From positions 3,667,501 to 3,731,500 of the forward strand of contig NZ_LT629771.1 in NCBI RefSeq assembly GCF_900105175.1: a stretch of DNA of 64,000 nt, read 5' to 3'. Within the stretch, counting starts at the first letter, position 1; each line of letters begins with the position of its first letter. Shown in pieces: positions 48,560 to 57,456 of this stretch. Made by a program: the position numbers and the translations under genes. The notes under the pieces were generated by a model. That model saw only the letters and a program-made list of their open reading frames with translations. It searched no databases and was not told where the DNA came from. Source of the stretch: Jiangella sp. DSM 45060 (GTDB lineage Bacteria > Actinomycetota > Actinomycetes > Jiangellales > Jiangellaceae).

Positions 48560-51362
48560 CGGCGGTGAGTCCGAGGCCGGCGAGCGCGTCGGCGCCCGTG
48601 GCGTCGCCGGCCAGCAGCAGCGTCCGGGCCCGCTGGTACGGGCAGCCGGCCTCCTCGAACGCGGCGGCCGTGGCGAGCAGGCGGTCGCCGTTGTCGTCGA
48701 GCAGGGCGGACGCGCGCTCGACGATGGCGCCCGCGACGGGGTTGCCGTCGACGACCGGGCGGGCGGCCGCGAGCCGCTCGGCCGCGCCGGGCCGACCGCC
48801 CAGGACGGCGGCCTCGGCCGCCAGCGCGACGTGCCAATGCAGCAGGATCCCGGTGCGCCATGGCGCCGGCCCGCCGTCACCGTCGTCGAGCCCGTCCAGC
48901 GCCTCGTCGGCCCGTCCCTGGTGCAGCAGCGCGATGGCGTCCAGCGTGGGACTGTAGCCGGCGCGGTCCGCGGGGCCGACGCCCAGCTGGTCGAGGACCG
49001 CGAGCCAGTCGGCCCGGGCCGCGTCGTCGCCACGCAGGCCGTGGATCATCGCGACCGCCGCGGCGACCGGTCCGAAGCCGCGGGCCGGCGGGCGGCCGGC
49101 CCGGGTCCAGGAGTCGAGGAAGCGGCCGCTTCCGGCGACGACGTCCGTGGCGTAGCCCGCGAGCGCGTCGGCCACGATCAGCTGTGACGTGGCGAGGTGC
49201 CCGACCTCGGCCAGCGGCGGCAGGTCACGCAGCCGCCGCCCCCACCGTCGCGCGGCCGGCAGGTCGCCGACGCCGATGCCGGCCGCCGTGGCGACGAACA
49301 GGGCGTCGATCAGCTCGTCGGCGCTGTCCGGGGTGAGCGGCACGGTGTCGAGCCGGTCGACGCGGCGACGCGCGGTGGCCGCGGCGGCGAAGGTGTCGCC
49401 GGCCCGCCGCTGGGCCGCGGTCAGCGCCTGCAGCGCGGCGCACTCCGCCAGCGGGTCGTCGAGGCGGCCGGCCAGCTCGACGGCCTGCTCGGCGCGTGCG
49501 GTCAGCTCGGCCGCCGAGGTCGCGGACCCGGCCGGCCCGGCGGGACCGTCAGGGCCGGCGAAGAACGCGTAGCCGAGGGCGACGCAGTCGGCCAGCGCCA
49601 CCGCCGCCCGGGCCGCGGGGTCGTCGCCGGCCAGCTCGCGCGCCCGGGCCAGCAGGCCGGCCGGTTCGTCGCGCGGCGGCGGCTCGGCGAACGTCCCGGC
49701 CTTGCGGATGTAGGTGGTGACCGCCGTCGCGAGGTCGTGGGCGGCGCCGGCGTGGTCGCCGGCCCGCAGGGAGACGTCGGCGGCGGCCTGCCAGAGGCGG
49801 TAGGCGTCGGCGCCGCGCATGCGGCACGCGGCGACGTTGGCGGCCCGCCGCAGCGCGTCGGCCGCCACCGGGCCCTCGGCGAGGGCGGCCGCCTGCTCGT
49901 AGCGCTGCTGGGACTCGCCGGCCAGGTTCCGGGTGAACGCCAGGCCCGCCAGCGCCAGGGCCAGCCGGTGGGCGTCGCCGCGGTGTCCGGGACGTCCGGC
50001 CGCCCAGCCGAGCGCGGCGCGCAGGTCGTCGGCCACCGCGTCGAACCCGGCCCGCCAGGCGCCGCCGGGCGATGGATCGTCGGACAGCTCGGCGGCCGTG
50101 GTCAGGCACCAGCGCAGCTGCCGGGTGCGGGTGGCGTCGTCGTCGCCGGACGCGGCGAGTTGCTCGGCGCCGTACTGGCGGATGGTCTCCGCGGCCCGGT
50201 ACCGAGTGGCCCCGGCCGAGACCGTGACGCCGAGCAGGTGCTGGTCGGCGAGCCGGGCCAGCCCGTCGACGACCTCACCGGGCTCGAGCGGGGCGAACCC
50301 CGCGACCGTCTCGGCGGCCGCGGCGGTGAACGGCGCGACGAACACCGAGACCCGCCGCAGCAACGCGAGGTCGGGCCCGGCCAGCAGCGCCTGGCTCCAG
50401 TCCAGCACCGCCCGCACCGAACGGTGCCGGTCGTCGGCCCGGTAGCCGCCGACCAGCAGCCGCAGGTGGTCGGAGAGCCCCGCGACCAGCCCGTCGAAGC
50501 CCAGCGCGGGCAGGCGGGCGGCGGCCAGCTCGATGGCCAGCGCCACGCCGTCGAGCTTGCGGCACACGTCGGCGACCTGGTCCCGGTGTGCGGCGTCGAC
50601 GGTCCAGCCCACGGCCGCGGCACGGTCGGCGAACAGGGCGACGGCGTCGGAGTCGCCGTCGAGGGACAGCGGCGGCACCGAGTAGACCCGTTCGAACGGC
50701 ACCGAGAGCCGGGCCCGGCTGGTCGTCAGCACGTGCACCGACGGGCAGCGGGCCAGCAGCCGCTCGACGAACGGCGCCACGCCGTCAGGCAGGTGCTCGC
50801 AGTTGTCCAGCACCAGCAGGGCGCGCCGGTCGGCCAGGGCGGCCGTCACCGAGTCGTCGATGCCGCGGCCCTGCTGCTCGCCGACGCCGAGCGCGCCCGC
50901 CACGGCGGACCCGACCATGGCCGGGTCGGTGACCGGAACGAGGTCGGCGAACCACACGCCGTCGGCGAAGTCCGCGGCGAGGTCGGCGGCGACGGCCAGC
51001 GCCAGCCGGGTCTTGCCGACGCCGCCCGGCCCGACCGCCGTGACCAGGCGGTGCTCGCCAACCGCCGCGCGCAGCTCACGGCGTTCCCCGGCCCGGCCGA
51101 TGAACGGGTTCAGCGGCGCCGGGAGCGCGGCCAGCGCCTGGGTGGTCCGCTCGGCGTGCGCCGCCTCGGCCGCGAGTGTGGCGAGCGCCCGGCGGTCGGG
51201 CGCCCCGAGCTTGCGCAGCAGCGATGACACGTGGGTCTCGACCGTGCGCACCGAGATGACCAGCTGCGCGGCGATCTCGGCGTTACTGCGGTGGTCGCCG
51301 ACCAGCGCCAGGACCTCGGCCTCGCGCGCCGAGATGGCCGTGGTGGCCGCCTGCTTCGACAC
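48516..51362 (-). CDS. LuxR-HTH/ATPase regulator with N-terminal HTH
   Basis: A 948-residue regulator. A LuxR-type HTH is at residues about 10-65 (ISAREAEVLALVGDHRSNAEIAAQL, SVRTVETHVSSLLRKLG). Then comes an AAA/NB-ARC-like ATPase with Walker A GPGGVGKT at 111-118 and Walker B-like RRALLVLDNCEHLPDG near 200, an AfsR/LAL-type winged region (LDWSQALLAGPDLALLRRVSVF), and 450 residues of helical TPR-like repeats. Most LAL regulators carry the HTH at the C terminus, so this order is reversed. GTG at 51362 is the likely start, though its ribosome-binding site is weak. Divergent from the VOC genes. Confidence 0.9.
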   Translation of the reverse strand: MSKQAATTAISAREAEVLALVGDHRSNAEIAAQLVISVRTVETHVSSLLRKLGAPDRRALATLAAEAAHAERTTQALAALPAPLNPFIGRAGERRELRAAVGEHRLVTAVGPGGVGKTRLALAVAADLAADFADGVWFADLVPVTDPAMVGSAVAGALGVGEQQGRGIDDSVTAALADRRALLVLDNCEHLPDGVAPFVERLLARCPSVHVLTTSRARLSVPFERVYSVPPLSLDGDSDAVALFADRAAAVGWTVDAAHRDQVADVCRKLDGVALAIELAAARLPALGFDGLVAGLSDHLRLLVGGYRADDRHRSVRAVLDWSQALLAGPDLALLRRVSVFVAPFTAAAAETVAGFAPLEPGEVVDGLARLADQHLLGVTVSAGATRYRAAETIRQYGAEQLAASGDDDATRTRQLRWCLTTAAELSDDPSPGGAWRAGFDAVADDLRAALGWAAGRPGHRGDAHRLALALAGLAFTRNLAGESQQRYEQAAALAEGPVAADALRRAANVAACRMRGADAYRLWQAAADVSLRAGDHAGAAHDLATAVTTYIRKAGTFAEPPPRDEPAGLLARARELAGDDPAARAAVALADCVALGYAFFAGPDGPAGPAGSATSAAELTARAEQAVELAGRLDDPLAECAALQALTAAQRRAGDTFAAAATARRRVDRLDTVPLTPDSADELIDALFVATAAGIGVGDLPAARRWGRRLRDLPPLAEVGHLATSQLIVADALAGYATDVVAGSGRFLDSWTRAGRPPARGFGPVAAAVAMIHGLRGDDAARADWLAVLDQLGVGPADRAGYSPTLDAIALLHQGRADEALDGLDDGDGGPAPWRTGILLHWHVALAAEAAVLGGRPGAAERLAAARPVVDGNPVAGAIVERASALLDDNGDRLLATAAAFEEAGCPYQRARTLLLAGDATGADALAGLGLTAVRPPRQRPARSPSR

Positions 51363-51477
51363 CTCGCCCAGTATTCCGTACGGGCTCCGTGACGAGACCC
51401 GTGCTCGGCACGGATGCGGGCGGGGCCGGCCCGGCGGGAGGCTGGTCCAGCAGGCCCGATCCACCGAGGAGGCAGCC

Positions 51478-51819
51478 GTGAGCCACGGCATCAAGACCAT
51501 CATCGTCCCGGTCCGCGACCTGGGCCGGGCCCGGGCGCTCTACGGGACCGTCCTGGGCGTGCCGCCCTACGCCGACGAGCCCTACTACGTCGGCTTCCGG
51601 GTCGGCGACCAGGAGATCGGGCTGGACCCGAACGGCCACGGCCACGGCATGACCGGCCCCGTCGGCTACTGCCACGTGGCCGACGCCGCCGCGGCCCTGC
51701 GCCGGGCGGTCGAGGCCGGCTGGCGCGTCCGTCAGGACGTCAAGGACGTCGGCGCCGGGCAGCTGGCCGCCGTCGTCGAGGACCCCAGCGGCAACCTGCT
51801 CGGCTTCCTCCAGCGCTGA
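51478..51819 (+). CDS. VOC-family protein, short
   Basis: A 113-residue VOC module: IKTIIVPVRDLGRARALYGTVLGVPPYADEPYYVGFRVG, then GPVGYCHVADAAAALRRAVEAGW and VVEDPSGNLLGFLQ with the metal-ligand-type Glu. The GTG start at 51478 has an excellent GAGGAGG site. It is 28 bp before a second VOC gene and divergent from the LuxR-type regulator, which may control the pair. Confidence 0.88.
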   Translation: MSHGIKTIIVPVRDLGRARALYGTVLGVPPYADEPYYVGFRVGDQEIGLDPNGHGHGMTGPVGYCHVADAAAALRRAVEAGWRVRQDVKDVGAGQLAAVVEDPSGNLLGFLQR

Positions 51820-51847
51820 CCACACCGAACCGAGAAGAGGAACCCTC

Positions 51848-52447
51848 ATGACCACCATCGATCACGTCACCCTCGAGGTGGCCGACCCCGCGACCGCCGC
51901 CGGCTTCTACGCGTCCCTCGGCCTGGCCGAGCGGGTCCGGGTCCGGCCGGCCGACGCGCCGGCGACCGGCTTCAGCGGGTTCACGCTGTCGCTCGTCGCG
52001 TCGCAGCCGAGCACCGTCGACGCGCTCGTCGCCGCCGCCGTCGAGGCCGGCGCCACGGTGCTGAAACCCGCCTCGAAGTCGCTCTGGGGCTACGGCGGGG
52101 TCGTGGCGGCACCGGACGGCACCATCGTGACGTTCGCGTCGTCGTCGAAGAAGGACACCGGCCCGGCCACCCGGCAGGTCGACGACCTCGTGCTCCAGCT
52201 GGGCGTCGACGACGTCGCCGCGAGCAAGCGGTTCTACACGGACCGCGGCCTCACCGTCGCGAAGAGCTTCGGCCGCAAGTACGCCGAGTTCGACACCGGC
52301 GCCGTCACGCTCACCCTCAACCGGCGCAAGGACCTCGCCAAGGTCGCCGGCGTCGACCCGGACGGCTCCGGCGCGCACGGCGTCGTCATCGGCGGCGCCG
52401 ACGGCGCGTTCACCGACCCCGACGGGTTCCGCTGGGAGACCGCCTAG
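51848..52447 (+). CDS. VOC-family protein, two modules
   Basis: A 199-residue protein with two VOC half-modules. The first is TTIDHVTLEVADPATAAGFYASLGLAERV to GVVAAPDGTIVTFASSSK, the second LVLQLGVDDVAASKRFYTDRGLTVAKSFG to GAFTDPDGFRWETA. The expected HIS and GLU ligand positions are only partly kept. Translation probably follows the upstream VOC gene. It overlaps the convergent DAHP synthase gene by 4 bases. Substrate unknown. Confidence 0.88.
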   Translation: MTTIDHVTLEVADPATAAGFYASLGLAERVRVRPADAPATGFSGFTLSLVASQPSTVDALVAAAVEAGATVLKPASKSLWGYGGVVAAPDGTIVTFASSSKKDTGPATRQVDDLVLQLGVDDVAASKRFYTDRGLTVAKSFGRKYAEFDTGAVTLTLNRRKDLAKVAGVDPDGSGAHGVVIGGADGAFTDPDGFRWETA

Positions 52448-53805
52448 TTCGCGGACTCGAGCAGCTCGGCGACGAGGAAGGCGAGCTCGAGCGACTGGGT
52501 GCGGTTGAGCCGCGGGTCGCAGACGGTCTCGTAGCGGCTGCCCAGGCCGTCCTCGGCGATGGGGTCGCCGCCGCCGACGCACTCGGTGACGTCGTCGCCG
52601 GTGAGCTCGACGTGGATGCCGCCGGGGTGGGTGCCGAGCGCACGGTGCACCTCGAAGAAGCCGCGCACCTCGTCGACGACGTCGTCGAAGCGGCGGGTCT
52701 TGTGGCCGCTGGCCGCCTCGTAGGTGTTGCCGTGCATCGGGTCGCAGATCCAGGACGCGACCAGGCCGTCGGCCGCCGCCTTCTGCACCAGCGCCGGCAG
52801 TGTCTCGCGGATCTTCCCGGCGCCCATGCGGGTGACGAACGTCAGGCGGCCCGGCTCGCGCTGCGGGTCGAGCTTCTCGGCCAGCGCCAGCAGCTGGTCG
52901 GGCGTCGTGGACGGGCCGACCTTGACGCCGATGGGGTTGCGGATGCGGGCCGCGAACTCCAGGTGCGCGCCGTCGAGCTGGCGGGTCCGCTCGCCGATCC
53001 ACACGTAGTGGCCGGACACGTCGTACGGCGCGCCGGTGCGGGAGTCGACGCGGGTCAGCGCCAGCTCGTAGTCGAGCAGCAGCGCCTCGTGGCTGGAGTA
53101 CAGCTCGACGGTGCGCAGCTGGTCGGTGTCGATCTCGATGGCGCGCATGAACTTCAGCGCCTGGTCGAGCCGCCGGGCCAGCCGCTCGTAGCGCTGCCCG
53201 GCCGGCGACGTGCGGACGAAGTCGGTGTTCCAGGCGTGCACCTGGTGGAGGTCGGCGAACCCGCCGCCGACGAACGCGCGGGTGAGGTTCAGCGTGGCCG
53301 ACGACGCGTGGTAGGCGCGGACCATGCGGTGCGGGTCGGGCACCCGCGCGCCGGGCGTGAACTCGAAGTCGTTGACGATGTCGCCGCGGAAGGCGGGCAG
53401 CGTGACGCAGTCGCGGGTCTCGGTGGACTTCGACCGCGGCTTCGCGTACTGGCCGGCCAGCCGGGCGATCTTCACGACGGGGACGCTGGCGGCGTAGGTG
53501 AGCACGACGGCCATCTGCAGCAGCGTCTTGAGCTTGTTGCGCACGTTGTCGGCGCTGACCCCGGCGAAGGTCTCGGCGCAGTCGCCGCCCTGCAGGACGA
53601 ACGCCTCGCCGCGGGAGACGGCGGCCAGCCGCTCGCGCAGCAGGTCGCACTCGCCGGCGAACACCAGCGGCGGCATGGCGCGCAGCTGCGCGACGGCGTC
53701 GTGGACGGCGGCGGGGTCGGGCCACTCGGGCTGCTGGCCGGCCGGCAACGCGCCGACCGCCTCGGTCAGCTCGGTGTACAACGCAAGGTCCTCCGGGGAG
53801 TTCAC
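52444..53805 (-). CDS. 3-deoxy-7-phosphoheptulonate synthase, class II
   Basis: A 453-residue class II (plant/actinomycete type) DAHP synthase. Key segments: FVLQGGDCAETFAGVSADNVRNKLKTLLQM near residue 85, RLAGQYAKPRSKSTET near 132, NTDFVRTSPAGQRYE near 200, GVKVGPSTTPDQLL near 290, TRMGAGKIRE near 320, WICDPMHGNTYEA near 350 and GGIHVELTGDDVTECVGG near 395. The aromatic-amino-acid feedback sites of this class are likely present. GTG at 53805 is used: a TACCCT -10 box ends 7 bases upstream, which suggests a leaderless message. Confidence 0.95.
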   Translation of the reverse strand: MNSPEDLALYTELTEAVGALPAGQQPEWPDPAAVHDAVAQLRAMPPLVFAGECDLLRERLAAVSRGEAFVLQGGDCAETFAGVSADNVRNKLKTLLQMAVVLTYAASVPVVKIARLAGQYAKPRSKSTETRDCVTLPAFRGDIVNDFEFTPGARVPDPHRMVRAYHASSATLNLTRAFVGGGFADLHQVHAWNTDFVRTSPAGQRYERLARRLDQALKFMRAIEIDTDQLRTVELYSSHEALLLDYELALTRVDSRTGAPYDVSGHYVWIGERTRQLDGAHLEFAARIRNPIGVKVGPSTTPDQLLALAEKLDPQREPGRLTFVTRMGAGKIRETLPALVQKAAADGLVASWICDPMHGNTYEAASGHKTRRFDDVVDEVRGFFEVHRALGTHPGGIHVELTGDDVTECVGGGDPIAEDGLGSRYETVCDPRLNRTQSLELAFLVAELLESAN

Positions 53806-53812
53806 ACCTGAC

Positions 53813-53818
53813 AGGGTA
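53813..53818 (-). promoter_or_regulatory. -10 box of the class II DAHP synthase gene
   Basis: TACCCT on the minus strand ends 7 bases before the GTG start, fitting a leaderless transcript. No good -35 box was found. Confidence 0.4.
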
Positions 53819-53937
53819 GGCCGCCGCACTGTGAACCCGCCGTGAACGCCCACACCCCGGACAGCGCGGCCGGCGGTCTCAGGAACCGGCGATAAGGTGT
53901 CAGGCGATTCGTCCCCTCCGACAGAAGGTCACCTCAC

Positions 53938-55152
53938 ATGCCCGAGAGCACACCGGTGCGCAAGGTCGCGATGCTCACGGCCGGCGGCCTGGCGCCGTGC
54001 CTGTCGTCGGCCGTCGGCGGCCTGATCGAGCGGTACACCGAGATCGCGCCCGAGGTCGAGATCATCGCCTATCTCGACGGCTACGCGGGCCTGCTGACCG
54101 GCCGCTCCATCACCGTCACGCCCGAGATGCGGGCCACGGCGTCGCGGCTGCACCGGTTCGGCGGCTCACCCATCGGCAACAGCCGGGTCAAGCTGACGAA
54201 CGTCGCCGACTGCGTGAAGCGCGGGCTGGTCCAGGAGGGCCAAGATCCCCTGCACGTGGCGGCCGAGCAGCTCACCCGCGACGGCGTCGACGTGCTGCAC
54301 ACCATCGGCGGCGACGACACCAACACCACGGCCGCCGACCTCGCGGCCTATCTCGCCACGAACGACTACGAGCTGACCGTCGTCGGGCTGCCGAAGACCG
54401 TCGACAACGACATCGTGCCGGTGCGGCAGAGCCTGGGCGCCTGGACGGCCGCCGAGCAGGGCTCGGTCTACGCCCGCAACATCATCGCCGAGCACTCCTC
54501 CAACCCGCGCATGCTCATCGTGCACGAGGTCATGGGCCGGCACTGCGGCTGGCTGACGGCCGCCACGGCGCGCGTCTACCGCAAGTGGCTGGCCGCGCAG
54601 GAGTGGGCGCCCGAGCTGGGCGTCGACCCCCGCCGCTGGGACGTCCACGCCGTGTACGTGCCCGAGCAGAAGCTCGACCTCGACGCCGAGGCCGGCCGGC
54701 TGCGCTCGCTGATGGACGAGCTGGGCTGCGTCAACATCTTCCTGTCCGAGGGCGCCGGCGTCGACGCCATCGTCGGTGAGCTCGAGGCGGCCGGCGAAGA
54801 GGTCCCGCGCGACCCGTTCGGCCACGTCAAGATCGACAAGATCAACCCCGGCGCCTGGTTCGCGAAGCAGTTCGCCGCCCGCGTCGGCGCCGAGAAGGTC
54901 ATGGTGCAGAAGAGCGGCTACTTCAGCCGCTCCGCCGCCGCCAACGCCGACGACCTGCGCCTCATCAAGAGCTGCACCGACCTCGCCGTCGAGTGCGCAC
55001 TGCGGCACGAGGGCGGGCTGATCGGCCACGACGAGGAGCGCGGCGGCCGGCTGCGCGCCATCGAGTTCGACCGCATCAAGGGCGGCAAGGAGTTCGATCC
55101 GTCCACGCCCTGGTTCGCCGACCTGATCGGGGCGATCGGGCAGCCGGCCTGA
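53938..55152 (+). CDS. Pyrophosphate-dependent 6-phosphofructokinase
   Basis: A 404-residue phosphofructokinase. The phosphate-donor loop is IGGDDTNTTAADLA with D127 at the position that is Gly in ATP enzymes, and PKTVDND at 152-158 carries the Lys typical of PPi users. Other segments are LTAGGLAPCLSSAVGGLIERY at the start, NPRMLIVHEVMGRHCGWLTAATA near 193 and SGYFSRSAAAN near 323. The enzyme can run glycolysis or its reversal with PPi. AAGG stands before the ATG; TAAGGT near 53893 may be the -10 box. The membrane acyltransferase gene begins at its stop. Confidence 0.94.
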   Translation: MPESTPVRKVAMLTAGGLAPCLSSAVGGLIERYTEIAPEVEIIAYLDGYAGLLTGRSITVTPEMRATASRLHRFGGSPIGNSRVKLTNVADCVKRGLVQEGQDPLHVAAEQLTRDGVDVLHTIGGDDTNTTAADLAAYLATNDYELTVVGLPKTVDNDIVPVRQSLGAWTAAEQGSVYARNIIAEHSSNPRMLIVHEVMGRHCGWLTAATARVYRKWLAAQEWAPELGVDPRRWDVHAVYVPEQKLDLDAEAGRLRSLMDELGCVNIFLSEGAGVDAIVGELEAAGEEVPRDPFGHVKIDKINPGAWFAKQFAARVGAEKVMVQKSGYFSRSAAANADDLRLIKSCTDLAVECALRHEGGLIGHDEERGGRLRAIEFDRIKGGKEFDPSTPWFADLIGAIGQPA

Positions 55153-57308
55153 CTTCCGCCACGACGACCACAGCCGGAGCCGAGGCCCGTCCTCGGTTCC
55201 GGCCGGACGTCGAGGGCCTGCGCGCCGTCGCGGTGCTGCTGGTGCTCGCCTACCACGCGGGCCTGCCGCTGGTCAGCGGCGGGTTCGTCGGCGTGGACGT
55301 GTTCTTCGTCATCTCCGGATTCCTCATCACCGGGCTGATCCTGCGCGAGGTCGAGTCGACCGGCCGGCTGCGGCTGGGCCGGTTCTACGCCCGCCGGATC
55401 CGCCGGCTGCTCCCGGCGACGGCGGTCGTGCTGGCCGCGACCGCGGCGCTGACGATGCTGCTGCTGCCGCCGCTGCGCTGGCCGTCGGTGGCCGGCGACA
55501 TCGCGGCGTCGGCGACGTACGTCGTCAACTGGCGCCTCGCCGCCGACTCGGTCGACTACCTGGCCGCGGGCGACGCGCCCAGCCCCGTGCAGCACTTCTG
55601 GTCGCTGGCCGTCGAGGAGCAATTCTACCTGCTCTGGCCGGTGCTGATCCTCGCGCTGGTGTGGTGGCGGCGGCGCCGCCGCGGCGGGTCGGTGCGACGG
55701 ACGCTGCTGGCCGGGCTCGCGGTGGTCGCGGTGCCGTCGTTCGCGTGGTCGGTGCACCTGACGGCGGCGTCGCCCGGCGCGGCGTACTTCGTGTCGACGA
55801 CACGGGCGTGGGAGCTGGCCGCCGGCGCGGCGGTGGCGATCGGCGCGCGGCGGCTGGAGCGGCTGCCGGTGTGGCTGGCCGGCGCGCTGGCGGGCGGCGG
55901 TCTGGCGGCCGTCGGCTGGGCGGCGCTGAGCTACGACGCGGCGACGGCGTTCCCGGGCGCGGCGGCGCTGGTTCCGGTGCTCGGGACGGCCGCGGTGATC
56001 GCGGCGGGTGTGGCGACGCCGTCCGGGACGGTGCCGGGGCGGCTGCTCGGGAGCGCACCGTTGCGCGTGTTCGCTGGCGGGCTGGCGTCCACGCTGCCTA
56101 CCCGTCTGCTCGGGAGCGCACCGTTGCGGTGGGTGGGTGGGCTGTCGTACTCGCTGTACCTGTGGCACTGGCCGTTGCTGCTGGCCGCCAGCGCGCTGTG
56201 GGGCGCGCTGTCGCCGTCGCAGGGGACGCTGGTGGTGCTGGCCGCGTTCGGGCCGGCCTGGCTGACGCACCGGCTGGTCGAGGCGCCGATCCACCACGCC
56301 CGCGCGCTCGCCGTCCGGCCGCACCGGGCGTTCGCCGTCGGGGTGGCGGCGACGGCGACGGCGCTGCTGGCCGCGCTGGTCACCGTCAAGGCGGTGCCGG
56401 AGTACGCGACCGCCGACGAGGCGCCCGGCGCCGCCGTCCTCGCCCCCGACCCGGCCGGCGACCCTGACGGCGAGCCCGTCGACCAGGTGCCGGCGATGAC
56501 CCCGGACCCGATCGACGTCCCCGAGGACAACCCGGACATCTACCCCGACGGCTGCCAGCAAAACGCCGAGGACGCCGACCTCGCCAGCTGCGCGTACGGC
56601 GACCTCGACGCCGGGCGCGTCATCGCGCTGGCCGGCGACTCGCACGCGGCGCAGTGGCAGCCCGCGCTGGACGTGCTGGGCGAGCGGTACGGCTGGCGGA
56701 TCGAGACGTACACGAAGTCGTCCTGCGGGTTCTTCTCGGTGGAGGTCACGACGGCGGCCGGTGCGCCGTACACGTCCTGCCGCGACTGGAACGAGGCGCT
56801 GCTGGACCGCCTGACCGGGCCGGACAAGCCGGAGCTGGTGGTGACGTCGGGCAGCAACTCCTACCGGGTGTGGGAGGACGGCCGCGAGCTGGGCGACGAC
56901 GCCAGCGCCGACCGGCTGGCCGACGGCCTGCGCGAGAGCTGGCAGGCGGTGCGCGACGCCGGGGTCGAGCTGGTCGTGCTGGAGAACACGCCCTGGCTCG
57001 ACCAGGACCCGGCCGAGTGCGTCAGCGCGAAGCCGGACCGCCTCACCGAGTGCGCCCAGCCGCGCGCCGACGCCGTCGAGAAGGCCGGCGACGAGCAGCG
57101 GGTGGCGGCCGGCGAGCTGGGCGACGTCGACGTCGTGGACCTCAACCGGGCCATCTGCCCGACCGACGAGTGCCCCGCGGTCATCGGCAACGTCGTCGTC
57201 TGGCGCGACGACCACCACCTCACCGCGACGTACGCGCGCAGCCTCGCCTCGCACCTGGAGACCCAGCTGCGCCCGTACCTCGCCGCGGCCCGGCGGTCAG
57301 CCGCCTAG
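55149..57308 (+). CDS. Membrane acyltransferase with SGNH domain (OafA/YrhL type)
   Basis: A 719-residue acyltransferase 3 protein with about ten membrane helices followed by an extracellular SGNH hydrolase-like domain (ALAGDSHAAQWQPALDVL near residue 495, block V DDHHLT near the end). The conserved N terminus RPDVEGLRAVAVLLVLAYHAG-like segment lies only 18-35 residues into the frame, with HFWSLAVEEQFYLLWPV near 148. It probably O-acetylates a surface polysaccharide. No ATG, GTG or TTG fits between 54993 and this motif. A CTG at 55149 overlapping the upstream stop as CTGA is my best start. An in-frame duplication lies at about residues 299-340. Confidence 0.9.
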   Translation: MTSATTTTAGAEARPRFRPDVEGLRAVAVLLVLAYHAGLPLVSGGFVGVDVFFVISGFLITGLILREVESTGRLRLGRFYARRIRRLLPATAVVLAATAALTMLLLPPLRWPSVAGDIAASATYVVNWRLAADSVDYLAAGDAPSPVQHFWSLAVEEQFYLLWPVLILALVWWRRRRRGGSVRRTLLAGLAVVAVPSFAWSVHLTAASPGAAYFVSTTRAWELAAGAAVAIGARRLERLPVWLAGALAGGGLAAVGWAALSYDAATAFPGAAALVPVLGTAAVIAAGVATPSGTVPGRLLGSAPLRVFAGGLASTLPTRLLGSAPLRWVGGLSYSLYLWHWPLLLAASALWGALSPSQGTLVVLAAFGPAWLTHRLVEAPIHHARALAVRPHRAFAVGVAATATALLAALVTVKAVPEYATADEAPGAAVLAPDPAGDPDGEPVDQVPAMTPDPIDVPEDNPDIYPDGCQQNAEDADLASCAYGDLDAGRVIALAGDSHAAQWQPALDVLGERYGWRIETYTKSSCGFFSVEVTTAAGAPYTSCRDWNEALLDRLTGPDKPELVVTSGSNSYRVWEDGRELGDDASADRLADGLRESWQAVRDAGVELVVLENTPWLDQDPAECVSAKPDRLTECAQPRADAVEKAGDEQRVAAGELGDVDVVDLNRAICPTDECPAVIGNVVVWRDDHHLTATYARSLASHLETQLRPYLAAARRSAA
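56043..56168 (+). repeat. In-frame 63-bp tandem duplication within the acyltransferase gene
   Basis: CTGCTCGGGAGCGCACCGTT plus GCG occurs at 56043-56065 and again at 56106-56128, exactly 63 bp (21 codons) apart. The protein reads RLLGSAPLRVFAGGLASTL then RLLGSAPLRWVGGLSYSLYL. The second copy matches the normal family sequence before LWHWP; the first is a diverged extra copy. Confidence 0.8.
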
Positions 57309-57456
57309 GGGGTGCGTGACGGATATTGGTGGATGCGGGCGGCGTCCAGGGGCCGGTCCAGCAAGGCGGAGGAGAAGGTCGATGCGGAGCCATCGGCCGA
57401 CGACGACAACGCCGCTGGTCGGTTCCTGGGCGTCGATCCGCGCCGCCGAAGATCCG
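57309..57456. other. Intergenic stretch between convergent genes
   Basis: 148 bp between the acyltransferase and penicillin-binding protein stops. I see no gene, terminator hairpin or repeat of note. Confidence 0.4.
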
